A stretch of DNA of 64,000 nucleotides from Spirochaetaceae bacterium. Lineage in GTDB: Bacteria; Spirochaetota; Spirochaetia; SZUA-6; DRHE01. The position numbers and the translations under genes were made by a program. Every line of letters begins with the position of its first letter. Within the stretch, counting starts at the first letter, position 1. Shown here one piece after another: positions 33,128 through 41,809 of the stretch. The notes under the pieces are model-generated. The model searched no databases. It saw only the letters and a program-made list of their open reading frames with translations, and was not told the DNA's origin. Location of the stretch: positions 4,776,465-4,840,464 of the forward strand of contig CP070696.1 of NCBI GenBank assembly GCA_020353535.1, given 5' to 3'.

Positions 33128-34632
33128 GACTGTGCCGCCGATTCGTATGCATCCTCCGGGTCGGAGGCGTTCTCCGGGCGCCAGCGGACGATCGGTTTAC
33201 GCGCGGCCAGTACCTCATCGATACGGCGCACCGGCGTTTGTGTCGGCGCCTGCCTGAGCGTCTCCGGGCTTTCCTCGGCTTCCCGGGCAATCTTTTCCAT
33301 GACCTCGACAAAGTGGTCCAGCACCTCGAGACTTTCGGTCTCGGTGGGCTCTATCATCAAGGCCTCCGGCACGATCAGGGGGAAGTATACGGTGGGGGGA
33401 TGAACCGCGAAATCCAGCAGCCGCTTGGCCACATCCAGGGCCGTGACACCGAGCTGCTCCTTGAGACGGCGTGCCGAAAGCACGAACTCGTGTTTGCAGA
33501 TTCTGTCGTAGGGAAGACTGTAACTTTCCTTCAAGCGCTCCTTCAGGTAGTTGGCGTTCAGCACGGCCAGCTCCCCCACCCGAGCCAGCCCGTCCCGGCC
33601 CATGGTGAGCAGGTAGGCGTAGGCCCTCACCATGACCGCCACGTTGCCGTAGAAGCCGGACAGACGTCCGATCGTGTCCGGCCGGTTGTTTACCAAATGG
33701 TATCCGTCCTCCCGTTTCACCACCTCCGGCACGGGCAGGAAGGACAGAAGCGTGTCGGAGACCAGCACCGGCCCGGCTCCCGGCCCTCCGCCGCCGTGGG
33801 GAGTGGAGAAGGTCTTGTGGAGGTTGAGGTGCACAACGTCGAAGCCCATATCCCCGGGCCGAACCTTGCCCACGATGGCGTTGAGGTTGGCACCGTCGTA
33901 ATACAGAAGCCCCCCGGCATCGTGGATGGCCGCGGATATCTCCAGGATGTCTTCCTCGAACAGACCGAGAGTGTTGGGATTGGTCATCATGATGCCCGCC
34001 AGGGACTCATTCAGGTGTTCCTTCACGGTCTCCAGGGAGATGAGACCCCGGCTGTCGGAACGGATCTCTACCACTTCGAAGCCAGCCAAATGGGCAGAGG
34101 CGGGATTGGTGCCGTGGGCCGAATCCGGAACCAGGACCTTGGTTCTTCCCGGTTCTCTCCGCTTCTCGAAACAGGCCTTGAACAGCTTCATCCCCGTAAA
34201 CTCCCCGTGGGCACCGGCAAAGGGCTGCAGCGTGCCCCAGGACATCCCGGTAAGCTCACTCAAGGCCCGCAGCAGCTCGTGCATCAGGGCAAGGATCCCC
34301 TGAACACTGCTTTCAGGCTGCAGGGGATGAAGCCGCGTGAAGCCTTCAAAGGCGGCCACCTGTTCGTTGATCTTGGGGTTGTACTTCATCGTGCAGGAAC
34401 CAAGGGGGTAGAAACCCAGGTCCACACCGTAGTTACGGCGGCTCAAAGCCGTGTAGTGGCGGATGACATCCACCTCGCTCACCTCCGGCAGCTCGGGCTC
34501 CTGTTCCCGGAGCAGCCGGGGTTTCACCAGGGAGCTCAAATCTTGAGCAGGAACATCCATTTCGGGAAGACGATAGCCCCGCCGCCCCGGTTTTGTCAGT
34601 TCGAAGATCAGCGGATTGTTCTTCCCGCTCAT
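33124..34632 (-). CDS. gcvPB: Glycine decarboxylase P protein, beta (C-terminal) subunit
   Basis: A 502-residue subunit holding the PLP site: the lysine is in VHLNLHKTFSTPHGGGGPGAGP, and DSAHGTNPASAHLAGF and MMTNPNTLGLFE are family hallmarks. With the alpha subunit it decarboxylates glycine and passes the aminomethyl group to lipoyl-GcvH. The N-terminus TKPGRRGYRLPEMD matches split-type GcvPB. ATGA overlaps join it to gcvPA upstream and the T-SHMT fusion downstream. The C-terminal tail of about 25 residues is charged and may be flexible. Confidence 0.96.
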   Translation of the reverse strand: MSGKNNPLIFELTKPGRRGYRLPEMDVPAQDLSSLVKPRLLREQEPELPEVSEVDVIRHYTALSRRNYGVDLGFYPLGSCTMKYNPKINEQVAAFEGFTRLHPLQPESSVQGILALMHELLRALSELTGMSWGTLQPFAGAHGEFTGMKLFKACFEKRREPGRTKVLVPDSAHGTNPASAHLAGFEVVEIRSDSRGLISLETVKEHLNESLAGIMMTNPNTLGLFEEDILEISAAIHDAGGLLYYDGANLNAIVGKVRPGDMGFDVVHLNLHKTFSTPHGGGGPGAGPVLVSDTLLSFLPVPEVVKREDGYHLVNNRPDTIGRLSGFYGNVAVMVRAYAYLLTMGRDGLARVGELAVLNANYLKERLKESYSLPYDRICKHEFVLSARRLKEQLGVTALDVAKRLLDFAVHPPTVYFPLIVPEALMIEPTETESLEVLDHFVEVMEKIAREAEESPETLRQAPTQTPVRRIDEVLAARKPIVRWRPENASDPEDAYESAAQS

Positions 34633-35975
34633 CGCAGCACCTCCTTCAGCGCTTTCACGTACCTGTCCATCTCCTCCCGGGTTCTTCGCTCGGTAACCGC
34701 GACCAGCATCGTCCGGTCGGAGACAGTCGGATCCAGACGGTGAAGATCCACCCCGGCATAGAATCCGGATTCCTCCATCCGGGGTAGTACCTCCGCGGCT
34801 CTCTTGGGGAGCACAATGGGAAATTCGTTGAAAAACGGTCGAGCGAACAGGGCTTCAGCGTTCGTAGCTTCCAGCAGTCGGGTCTGGAGGTAGTGGGCTT
34901 TTCGAAGATTCTGTTCGGCAACCTCCCGGATTCCCCTTTTTCCCAGGGCAGCCAGATAGACCGTGGTGGCCAACGCGGCCAAAGCCTGGTTGGAGCAGAT
35001 ATTGGAGGTCGCCCGCTCCCGTTTGATGTGCTGCTCCCGGGCCTGGAGGGTGAGCAGGAAGGCTCTTCTGCCATCCCGGTCGAGGGACTGACCGGCGATG
35101 CGCCCGGGCATCTTGCGCAGCAGCTTCTCGGTGGCCGTTATGTAGCCCGCCGAAGGACCGCCAAAGTAGGTTGAAAGTCCAAGAGGCTGGGTGTCCCCGA
35201 CTGCAATGTCCGCGCCCCAATCTCCCGGTGGTTTGAGCACGCCGAGAGAAAGGGGATTGGCCGAGACGACGAGCAGGGCTCCGTTGGCGTGGACTTCTTC
35301 CGCCAGACCGCTCAGGTCTTCGACATAGCCGAAAACGTTCGGACTTTGAAGAACCACCGCGGCCACACCGGGTCGCAGTCTGGCGCCGAGCTCTTGCGGA
35401 TCGGTGGTTCCTTCCTTCCCGGGGATCTCTTCGAGATGAACGGGCAGGTTGGAGAAGTGGGTTCTCAGTACCTGCCGGGTGAAGGGGTGCAGGGTGCCGG
35501 ATACCAGGATGGTGTCGGAGTGACGCACACTGTTCAAGGCCAGAACCGCGGCTTCGCTCACCGCCGTGTGCCCGTCGTACAGGGAAGCGTTGGCCACCTC
35601 CAGACCGGTCAACTCGCAGATCATGCTCTGGAACTCGAAAATGGCCTGGAGAAACCCTTGAGACATCTCCGCCTGATACGGCGTGTAGGAGCTGTAGAAC
35701 TCCGACCGTGAGAGAACATGGCTGACCACCGCCGGGACGATGTGATCGTAGCTGCCGCAGCCGAGAAAGCTGACAGGTTGCACTTGGTTACGCGCCGCCA
35801 AATCCTGCATTCGCCTGTACACCTCGTACTCCGGGATTCCCTGGGGAATCTCCAGCGGCCGCTTGATGATCAGGTCGCGGGGAATATCGGCAAACAGCTG
35901 CTCGATCTCGGCAACGCCGACAGTCTCGAGCATCAATCTGATATCCTCGTCTGTATGGGGAAGATAGGCAATCAT
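34629..35975 (-). CDS. gcvPA: Glycine decarboxylase P protein, alpha (N-terminal) subunit
   Basis: A 448-residue PLP-fold subunit without the catalytic lysine. MIAYLPHTDEDIRLMLETVGV, FLGCGSYDHIVPAVVSHVLSRSEFYSSYTPYQAEMSQG (in parts) and LSTYFGGPSAGYI are typical of split GcvPA. It dimerises with GcvPB. GGGGG lies about 10 bases before ATG. Length is as expected, and its end overlaps the gcvPB start. Confidence 0.96.
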   Translation of the reverse strand: MIAYLPHTDEDIRLMLETVGVAEIEQLFADIPRDLIIKRPLEIPQGIPEYEVYRRMQDLAARNQVQPVSFLGCGSYDHIVPAVVSHVLSRSEFYSSYTPYQAEMSQGFLQAIFEFQSMICELTGLEVANASLYDGHTAVSEAAVLALNSVRHSDTILVSGTLHPFTRQVLRTHFSNLPVHLEEIPGKEGTTDPQELGARLRPGVAAVVLQSPNVFGYVEDLSGLAEEVHANGALLVVSANPLSLGVLKPPGDWGADIAVGDTQPLGLSTYFGGPSAGYITATEKLLRKMPGRIAGQSLDRDGRRAFLLTLQAREQHIKRERATSNICSNQALAALATTVYLAALGKRGIREVAEQNLRKAHYLQTRLLEATNAEALFARPFFNEFPIVLPKRAAEVLPRMEESGFYAGVDLHRLDPTVSDRTMLVAVTERRTREEMDRYVKALKEVLR

Positions 35976-35990
35976 GAGGTCATACCCCCT

Positions 35991-36383
35991 TTAATGGCTG
36001 GCTTTCTCCTGTTCCACGTGCTTCTGGTAGCTCTCCGCGTCGAGCAGCTGGTCGAGCCCGGAGGCATCTGAAAAGCGGATGGCGAAAATGAAGGCCTGGT
36101 AGGGCTGCTGGTTGATCAGCTCCGGGGTGCCCTCCAGCTCTGGATTGATTTTCTCCACAGTGCCGGCGACGGGGGTGTAGATGGCGGAAGCCGCCTTGAC
36201 CGACTCCACGGTGGCCGCTTCCTCGCCCTTGTCGTAGCTGTCACCGGCAGCGGGCATCTCCACATACACGATATCCCCCAGTTCCTCCTGAGCGTAGTCG
36301 CTGATGCCGACGTAGGCAACTTCCCCCTCTACCCGCACCCACTCGTGGGTCTTGGCGTACTTCAGATCTTTCGGGATCTCCAT
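35991..36383 (-). CDS. gcvH: Glycine cleavage system H protein
   Basis: A 130-residue lipoyl carrier. The lipoylated lysine is K63 in VESVKAASAIYTPVAG, and YAKTHEWVRVEGEVAYVGISDYA is the family N-terminus. It shuttles the aminomethyl group from the P to the T protein. The start is ATG 36383 with GGAGG 5 bases upstream; an upstream in-frame TTG at 36404 is ignored. It lies between the regulator gene and gcvPA, so H is made first. The L protein is not in this window. Confidence 0.96.
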   Translation of the reverse strand: MEIPKDLKYAKTHEWVRVEGEVAYVGISDYAQEELGDIVYVEMPAAGDSYDKGEEAATVESVKAASAIYTPVAGTVEKINPELEGTPELINQQPYQAFIFAIRFSDASGLDQLLDAESYQKHVEQEKASH

Positions 36384-36412
36384 TTTTTCCTCCTGGTCTG
36401 TCAAACTCTGAA

Positions 36413-36856
36413 TTACAAGATATAGGGAACCTTCGTGTTGTATCCTTTGTACACGACGAAGGTCTCCGCGGAGTTGACCTCCTCTATTCGGGCCACCTCC
36501 TTGGTGTAGAACTCCAGCAGCCCGAAATCTTCCCGCAACAGCACGGTCAGGATAAGGTCGTAGCGGCCCGTCACCACGGCCACCGACACCACCCCTTTCA
36601 GGCGGCTGAACTCCTCCCCCTTCTTCACCAGGTTCATCGTGTTCAGCTTGATCCCTACCAGCACCATTCTGTGCCCCGGGACCTTCTCCGGATCGATCAG
36701 CCCGGTGATGGAGAGCACCCCCTCCTGCACCATCTGCAGTACCCTGGAGCGCACCGTGTTCTCCGTGATCGAGAGATCGCCCGCGATCTCCTTGTAGGAC
36801 TTGCGGCCGTCCTGCAGGTGCTTGATGATGCCGATATTGGTCTGATCGATCTTCAT
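36413..36856 (-). CDS. Lrp/AsnC-family transcriptional regulator of the glycine-cleavage operon
   Basis: A 147-residue protein. An N-terminal winged helix (residues 1-60; IAGDLSITENTVRSRVLQMVQEG is the HTH) is followed by a RAM/AsnC_trans_reg ligand domain (about 65-140; VVSVAVVTGRYDLILTVLL). As the first gene of the gcv operon it probably senses glycine or another amino acid and controls its own promoter. Transcription starts at or next to the AUG (promoter 36864-36892). AT-rich DNA with palindromes upstream may hold its binding sites. Confidence 0.9.
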   Translation of the reverse strand: MKIDQTNIGIIKHLQDGRKSYKEIAGDLSITENTVRSRVLQMVQEGVLSITGLIDPEKVPGHRMVLVGIKLNTMNLVKKGEEFSRLKGVVSVAVVTGRYDLILTVLLREDFGLLEFYTKEVARIEEVNSAETFVVYKGYNTKVPYIL

Positions 36857-37178
36857 TGTATGTCTTATATACGATATTTATGTTTTTGTCAATAATTTAT
36901 AAATATTTTATGATCGTATAATTTAATTTAGGAATTATTGCGGTAAATTGCAAAATTTTGATTCTATTCTATGGATGTTTTTTTACTATATCGAACTAAT
37001 AGTTTCCAAGATCTCGAGATCATTTCCATCACGCGTCAGAAAATAGCATAACACTTCACTATATTTTCAACAAAAAATATATGTGACGCCTTTGCGACGC
37101 CTCCTGGGACACCTTTGGCGACGAATCTGAGATATCTCGCTCCTATCCTTCCTGCATCGACATGCAAGGAGGATCGAG
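36857..37178. other. AT-rich 322-bp divergent regulatory region
   Basis: No gene is seen. Besides the leftward operon promoter it holds a perfect 12-bp palindrome GATCTCGAGATC (37010-37021) and several TATA-rich stretches (36897-36935) suited to Lrp-type wrapping. Near the right end a CTTTGCGACG/CTTTGGCGACG imperfect repeat (about 37089-37122) precedes GGAGG for the next gene. No convincing rightward promoter was found; TATATT at 37060-37065 lacks a -35. Confidence 0.6.
36864..36892 (-). promoter_or_regulatory. Strong promoter of the lrp-gcv operon (leaderless)
   Basis: Minus strand TTGACA (36887-36892), 17-base spacer, TATAAG (36864-36869). ATG 36856 begins 7 bases after the -10 box, so the mRNA should begin on the AUG. 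Confidence 0.8.
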
Positions 37179-37883
37179 ATGAAAGTTTGGATCTGGTTCA
37201 TTGTCGCTTTGAGTACCGCAGAATTCGGTGCACCACCGGCGCTGTCCTCACCCGTAGATGCTGACCGCCCCACGAGCGTTCCTCAACAGCTTGTAATTGA
37301 GAACGACACCGAGCTGGAAGGCCTTCTCGCACGGACAGCCTTCGCGCGGGTATCGGATCACTTCCAATCTATGGGCTTTCCGATCCCATCGGCTTCTTAT
37401 CCCCGGATCGCCTTCCAGGATCGCATCATGATTGACGGCACAACCATAGATCATGCCTGCGGGGTGTTCGACCCTTCCACTGACACAATTTACATGATCC
37501 ACTACGACTCTCTTCAGTTTCAGACCTACAGCTCTCTGGGCATAGAAGCCTGTGAGGAGCTGTACTTTACCATTCTCGTTCACGAGCTGGCTCACTACGC
37601 CAACTCGCAGGTTTCGCCGGGGTTGATCATCACGATCGACGAGTTGATTGCCGCAGCGGTACAACTGTCCCTGATGGATGCGGAGCTGCGGAACAGGATC
37701 CTGGGCTCAACAGACGTAAAGCGTTTTCAAAACGTTCGGGAAATCCGGATTATGGAATATCGAAATGATCCGGATAATTTCGTCCTCGCTTCGTATTTCC
37801 TAAGTATCGAGAAACCCGAAATGTTTCTTCGCTTCCTGATGCAGGCAAATCCGCCCCTGCGGGACCCATTCTTCATTAACTGA
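37179..37883 (+). CDS. Secreted protein with HExxH zinc-peptidase motif, unknown family
   Basis: A 234-residue protein. Residues 1-24 are a signal peptide (cleavage probably after ALSS). Near residue 135, LYFTILVHELAHYANSQ is a HExxH zinc-metallopeptidase-like helix, followed 17-20 residues later by TIDELIAAAVQL, which could give the third ligand (Glu). DUF6639-like proteins have a similar layout, but I am not certain of the family. GGAGG stands 5 bases before ATG. It is divergent from the gcv operon and convergent with the SARP-like regulator gene. Probably periplasmic. Confidence 0.72.
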   Translation: MKVWIWFIVALSTAEFGAPPALSSPVDADRPTSVPQQLVIENDTELEGLLARTAFARVSDHFQSMGFPIPSASYPRIAFQDRIMIDGTTIDHACGVFDPSTDTIYMIHYDSLQFQTYSSLGIEACEELYFTILVHELAHYANSQVSPGLIITIDELIAAAVQLSLMDAELRNRILGSTDVKRFQNVREIRIMEYRNDPDNFVLASYFLSIEKPEMFLRFLMQANPPLRDPFFIN

Positions 37884-37921
37884 AGTGTTGTGCCACCCCG
37901 ATGCCCTACGGCGTGTCCTCT

Positions 37922-40195
37922 TCACCCCCGGGAGCGGCTCGCCGTTCGGGCACGCCGGTCGAGGGCTTCCCGGATATATTCTAGTTGCAGCGGGAGCCCG
38001 AGCCGCAGGACGATATCCTGAAATCGGTGATCCCAGTGCAAATCGTCCCACAATATCCTGATTGGGAGCCCACACAGGTCCAGCTCATGATCGGCTAAGG
38101 ATACCTCCAACCAGTGCAGAGCCTCATCGTTCATTCCGGCTCCGTGAAACGCCAGCCCGATGTAGTACGCGGCGACTTTCCTTCCCCTCTGACGCCAATC
38201 AATCATCTCGGTAATGATCTCTAACGCGTCCGCCTTTTGCCCCAATTTGCCAAAGGCGTAGGCCAGAAAGCCATGGACATAGTCGTAGTGGATCGGGATT
38301 GTGATCAGCTTCTTCAAACGAGGTACCGCGGATTCGTAGTTCCCCATCATGAGATAGACCCAGGATCGATGGAAAGAGCCACCCGATCGCCCCTGAGCCA
38401 GCTCGTCGATTCTGTCGAGAATATCCAGGCTTCTGCGCCATTGAAACACCGCACGGTGGTACCTGTACAGATGGATGAGGGTCACCGGATCGAGTGGATT
38501 GACACGGTAGGCTCTCTGCACCAGGGTGAGCGCTTCAGCGAATTGACCGAAGTCCATCTTCAGTTCGGAGTACCAATTGAGTGTTTCGATGTGGTTCGGC
38601 TTGATCCGCAGTACCGTCTGGAACTCCCGCTCGGCGGCGGCCCAGTTCCAATCCCATTCGAGCAACATCCCGCCAAGTACCATGCGAGCCCGTGCATTGC
38701 TCGGATCGATTTGAAGGGCACTCTCGATGAGCTGGCCGACCATCCGCCGACCCTCCGGCGAGGGCTCCACATCTCTTCCATACCCTCCCAGGGTGAAGAA
38801 TGAGAAGGCCAGCCCTGCATATGCATCGGCGCAGTGCGGGTCACCTGCCAATGCCTTCCGGTAGAATTCCCTGGCCTTTTCGATTTCTTCGTCGCTTTGG
38901 CTCCTTCGGAGGAAGTAGTCACCCAACATGCAGGCTTCCCGCGCCTCCGAACTGATCTCCTGTGCAGCAGGTTTAGACAATCGTGACGCCAGAGTGCCGG
39001 CAACCCGAAACGCTATCGAGCCGGCAAGCTTCTCCTGCAACTGCAAAATGTCAGCAAAATGTCCTCGATGGCTTTCGGCCCACATGTGTCGATCCGCAGC
39101 CGCCTCCACCAACTGCGCGGAGATCCGTACCTCATCCCCCGCCTTCAATACCGCTCCCTCCAGCAGATAGTCCACGTTCAGCTCCGCAGCTATCTGCCGT
39201 AAGCTCTTGGTCGTGTTTTTGTAGCGCACACTTGAGGTATAGCTAATCACTTCCAGTCCCGCCTGCTGGGATAATTCGGTAATCAGCGCGTCGGTCATGC
39301 CGTCACTGAACCAATCCTGTTCTCTCTCCATCGCCAGACTTTTACAGGGAAGCACCGCCAAACGCGGGCATTTTCGGTGCCCCGGCTCTTGCAACCTCCG
39401 CTTTGCCGGCCGGCTGTCCCGTATCCTCTCATATTGCTCCACTGTTTCTTCTTCCGGCTCGACCCCCAATTCCTCGTTTAAAAGCTTCACACAAAAACGA
39501 TACTGCCGCAGTGCCGCCTCCCGCTGCCCGCTTTGGGAGTACAAGCGCATCAGGGCGCAGTGGGCTTCTTCATTCAGCGGATCAACATCCACCAGCCGGC
39601 GACCACAAGCGATCCCCTCATCGATCTTCCCCTCGCGCTCGCAGATCTCTACCAAACACTCCAGGGCGCCGCACAGCTCCCGCCGCAGGTATTCCCCCTG
39701 AAAAAACTGCCAGTCACTGAACTCCCCACACTTCCCCAACGTGAATCCCGCCAGAAAGTCTCCACGGTATAGCTCCACAGCCTGGCCGAGCAGCTGTTCC
39801 TGGGAAGCCGCCTCGGCACCCCTATCGCATTCGGCTTTCCGTGCCTGAGCCAGCAGCCCCTGGAACTCCTCGATGTCCACCCAAAGGCGCGGATCCTCCA
39901 GAGGACCCATCTCCAGCGGGCCGACCCGCTCCCCCTCAACCGGTAGAAGTTCTTCACCCAAGATTTTCCGCAGCTCATACAGCATCCGTCGCAGACTTCC
40001 TCGGGCATGACTGTCACCTTCATTCGGCCACAGTAGCGTTGCCAGTGTATCCCGATTGTACGCTTGCTTGCCGAAAGCCATGTAGGCCAGCAGGGCCAAC
40101 TCTTTCTTCCGCGGCAGATGCACTGCCGCAGTGCAACGTTCCAGCCGCGGCGGTCCTAGTAGAAACAACTGTAGGGCATTCGATTTGACCTGCAT
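37922..40195 (-). CDS. SARP/BTAD-type transcriptional regulator with TolB-like and TPR domains
   Basis: A 757-residue protein. Residues 1-90 form an OmpR-like winged helix (LARKKELALLAYMAF-like start; RDTLATLLWPNEGDSHARGSLRRML). About 95-265 is the bacterial transcriptional activator domain (LYRGDFLAGF, CGRRLVDVDPLNEEAHCALMRLY). About 285-430 is a TolB-N/FlgO-like module (LAVLPCKSLA, FSDGMTDALITELSQ, NVDYLLEGAVLKAGDEVRISAQLVEA). About 440-730 are TPR-like repeats. This resembles CadC/adenylate-cyclase-like signalling regulators. ATG 40195 is chosen because it starts the winged helix; TATACT (40208-40213) is 12 bases upstream with a poor -35. Confidence 0.82.
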   Translation of the reverse strand: MQVKSNALQLFLLGPPRLERCTAAVHLPRKKELALLAYMAFGKQAYNRDTLATLLWPNEGDSHARGSLRRMLYELRKILGEELLPVEGERVGPLEMGPLEDPRLWVDIEEFQGLLAQARKAECDRGAEAASQEQLLGQAVELYRGDFLAGFTLGKCGEFSDWQFFQGEYLRRELCGALECLVEICEREGKIDEGIACGRRLVDVDPLNEEAHCALMRLYSQSGQREAALRQYRFCVKLLNEELGVEPEEETVEQYERIRDSRPAKRRLQEPGHRKCPRLAVLPCKSLAMEREQDWFSDGMTDALITELSQQAGLEVISYTSSVRYKNTTKSLRQIAAELNVDYLLEGAVLKAGDEVRISAQLVEAAADRHMWAESHRGHFADILQLQEKLAGSIAFRVAGTLASRLSKPAAQEISSEAREACMLGDYFLRRSQSDEEIEKAREFYRKALAGDPHCADAYAGLAFSFFTLGGYGRDVEPSPEGRRMVGQLIESALQIDPSNARARMVLGGMLLEWDWNWAAAEREFQTVLRIKPNHIETLNWYSELKMDFGQFAEALTLVQRAYRVNPLDPVTLIHLYRYHRAVFQWRRSLDILDRIDELAQGRSGGSFHRSWVYLMMGNYESAVPRLKKLITIPIHYDYVHGFLAYAFGKLGQKADALEIITEMIDWRQRGRKVAAYYIGLAFHGAGMNDEALHWLEVSLADHELDLCGLPIRILWDDLHWDHRFQDIVLRLGLPLQLEYIREALDRRARTASRSRG

Positions 40196-40344
40196 GGGAC
40201 AATAAAAAGTATAGAGGATCCTATTCGGTCTTGCAGTATTAATTATCAGAAAGGTCAATCGAAGCGGATCGCAATCAGTGCGACAGAAAAACCTATATAT
40301 GAAGAAGAATTCTTGCTAGGAACATTCTTAGGGACGAGGGGCAA

Positions 40345-40373
40345 TAGACGGAGCAGGACCAGACGACTACAAT
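40345..40373 (+). promoter_or_regulatory. Promoter for cobalamin adenosyltransferase gene
   Basis: TAGACG (40345-40350), 17-base spacer, TACAAT (40368-40373). ATG 40385 is 11 bases on; a leader of about 5 bases leaves no room for a riboswitch. Confidence 0.55.
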
Positions 40374-40384
40374 CTCGAAGTGTC

Positions 40385-40903
40385 ATGAAACAGGGATTCG
40401 TACAGATCTACACCGGCGACGGTAAGGGCAAGACCACGGCTGCTCTTGGGTTGGCCCTGCGGGCTGCAGGCCGAGGTCTGAAGGTGTTCATCGCCCAGTT
40501 CGCCAAGGGGATGTTCTACGGAGAGCTGGAAGCCCTGAAGCGCTTCGCGCCCCAGATCACCCTGCAGCAGTACGGGCGCAAATGCTTCATCGAAGATGAG
40601 CCCACAGAGGAGGACATGCGGTTAGCCCGTGAGGGATGGAAGCAGATCCAGACGGTTTTGCAAGAGACTGAATACGACCTGCTGATCCTGGATGAGATCG
40701 GGATCGCCCTGCACTACAGTCTGGTCTCACTGGAAGAGGTGACGGATCTTATCCGTCACAAACCTGAAACCTTGGAGCTGGTGCTGACCGGACGCAAGAT
40801 CCCGGAGCAGCTGTATCAGCAGGCCGATCTGGTCACGGAGATGCGGGAGATCAAACACTACTACAACACCGGAGTGAAAGCGCGCAAGGGCATCGAGTTT
40901 TAG
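40385..40903 (+). CDS. btuR: Cob(I)yrinic acid a,c-diamide adenosyltransferase (BtuR/CobO)
   Basis: A 172-residue P-loop protein. IYTGDGKGKTTAALGLALRAAGRG is the unusual CobA-type nucleotide loop, and LLILDEIGIALHYSLVSLEEV and ELVLTGRKIPEQLYQQADLVTEM are hallmarks. It transfers the adenosyl group from ATP to cob(I)alamin, giving the coenzyme used by the methylmalonyl-CoA mutase encoded 19 kb to the left. MKQGFVQIY at 40385 is the natural start; the in-frame upstream extension lies before the predicted RNA start. It may be co-transcribed with the ABC genes that start 33 bases later. Confidence 0.93.
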   Translation: MKQGFVQIYTGDGKGKTTAALGLALRAAGRGLKVFIAQFAKGMFYGELEALKRFAPQITLQQYGRKCFIEDEPTEEDMRLAREGWKQIQTVLQETEYDLLILDEIGIALHYSLVSLEEVTDLIRHKPETLELVLTGRKIPEQLYQQADLVTEMREIKHYYNTGVKARKGIEF

Positions 40904-40936
40904 CGCCTGACTGGCATCCGGGAGCCTCATAAATCG

Positions 40937-41809
40937 ATGACAGCTATCCAGACATTCAAGCTCACCAAGGTTTTTCCGGGCGGTATAACCGCGGTGAAGG
41001 ATTTGACCTTCCAGGTAAAACGGGGTCAGATCTTTGGTTTCCTGGGCCCAAACGGGGCGGGAAAAACCACCACCCTGCGGCTGCTCAACGGCACCTTGAA
41101 CCCATCCGGCGGAAGCTCCACCGTGCTCGGCAGTGATTCCCGGGAGGAAGCGGTCCGCTCCCGCACCGCCACCCTGGCCGAAGAAGCCAGAATGTATGAG
41201 CACATGAGCGTCATCCAGAATCTGCGCTTCTTCGGCCGGATGTACGATCTGTCCGCGGACAAAGCAGAGAGGCGCATCCGGGAGCTTCTGCAGCGAATGG
41301 GGCTCTGGGAAAAGCGGACTCTGAAGCTGGGAAGCTTTTCCACGGGGTTGAAGAAGCGGGTGTACCTGGCCCGGACATTGCTCCACCATCCCGAGATCCT
41401 CTTCCTCGACGAGCCCACCTCCGGTCTTGACCCGGAAGCGGCGCTCCAGGTCACGGATCTGATCCGCACCCTGGCCCGCGAGCAGGAGGTCAGCGTGTTT
41501 CTCTGCACGCACAACCTCTTCCTGGCCGAACGCATCTGCGACGTCTTCGGCTTTTTACGGGAGGGAATGCTCCAAGCCCTCGGAAGTGCGGATGACTTGA
41601 TTCAGGCCAACTTCGAGGACAAGAAGGTTGAGATCCGCACCCTTTCATCCTCCTCCTTGCATTCATTCACCAGTGAGGAGGAGATCGACGGAATCATCCG
41701 CGGCAAACAGGAGGCGGGTGAAAAGATCGCCGAAGTGCGTATCTTGAGACCCAGCCTGGAGGATGTCTATTTTCGAACCGTAGGGAGAAAGCAGGATGAG
41801 CCGATCTAG
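40937..41809 (+). CDS. ABC transporter ATP-binding protein (ABC-2 type)
   Basis: A 290-residue ATPase. Walker A GPNGAGKTTTLRLL lies near residue 38, the signature is degenerate (FSTGLKKRVYLARTLL), Walker B is EILFLDEPTSGLDPE and the switch His is in CTHNLF. The C-terminal 70 residues form the extra domain found with ABC-2 permeases. It pairs with the next gene, which overlaps by 14 bases. NatA-, bacitracin- or export-type functions are possible. Confidence 0.9.
   Translation: MTAIQTFKLTKVFPGGITAVKDLTFQVKRGQIFGFLGPNGAGKTTTLRLLNGTLNPSGGSSTVLGSDSREEAVRSRTATLAEEARMYEHMSVIQNLRFFGRMYDLSADKAERRIRELLQRMGLWEKRTLKLGSFSTGLKKRVYLARTLLHHPEILFLDEPTSGLDPEAALQVTDLIRTLAREQEVSVFLCTHNLFLAERICDVFGFLREGMLQALGSADDLIQANFEDKKVEIRTLSSSSLHSFTSEEEIDGIIRGKQEAGEKIAEVRILRPSLEDVYFRTVGRKQDEPI

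Noticed and set aside
36857..36900. Glycine riboswitch before the gcv operon
   Set aside because: The promoter places the RNA start at the AUG, leaving no leader.
40196..40384. Cobalamin riboswitch before the adenosyltransferase
   Set aside because: No conserved B12-box or long leader; the promoter is 11 bases from the ATG.
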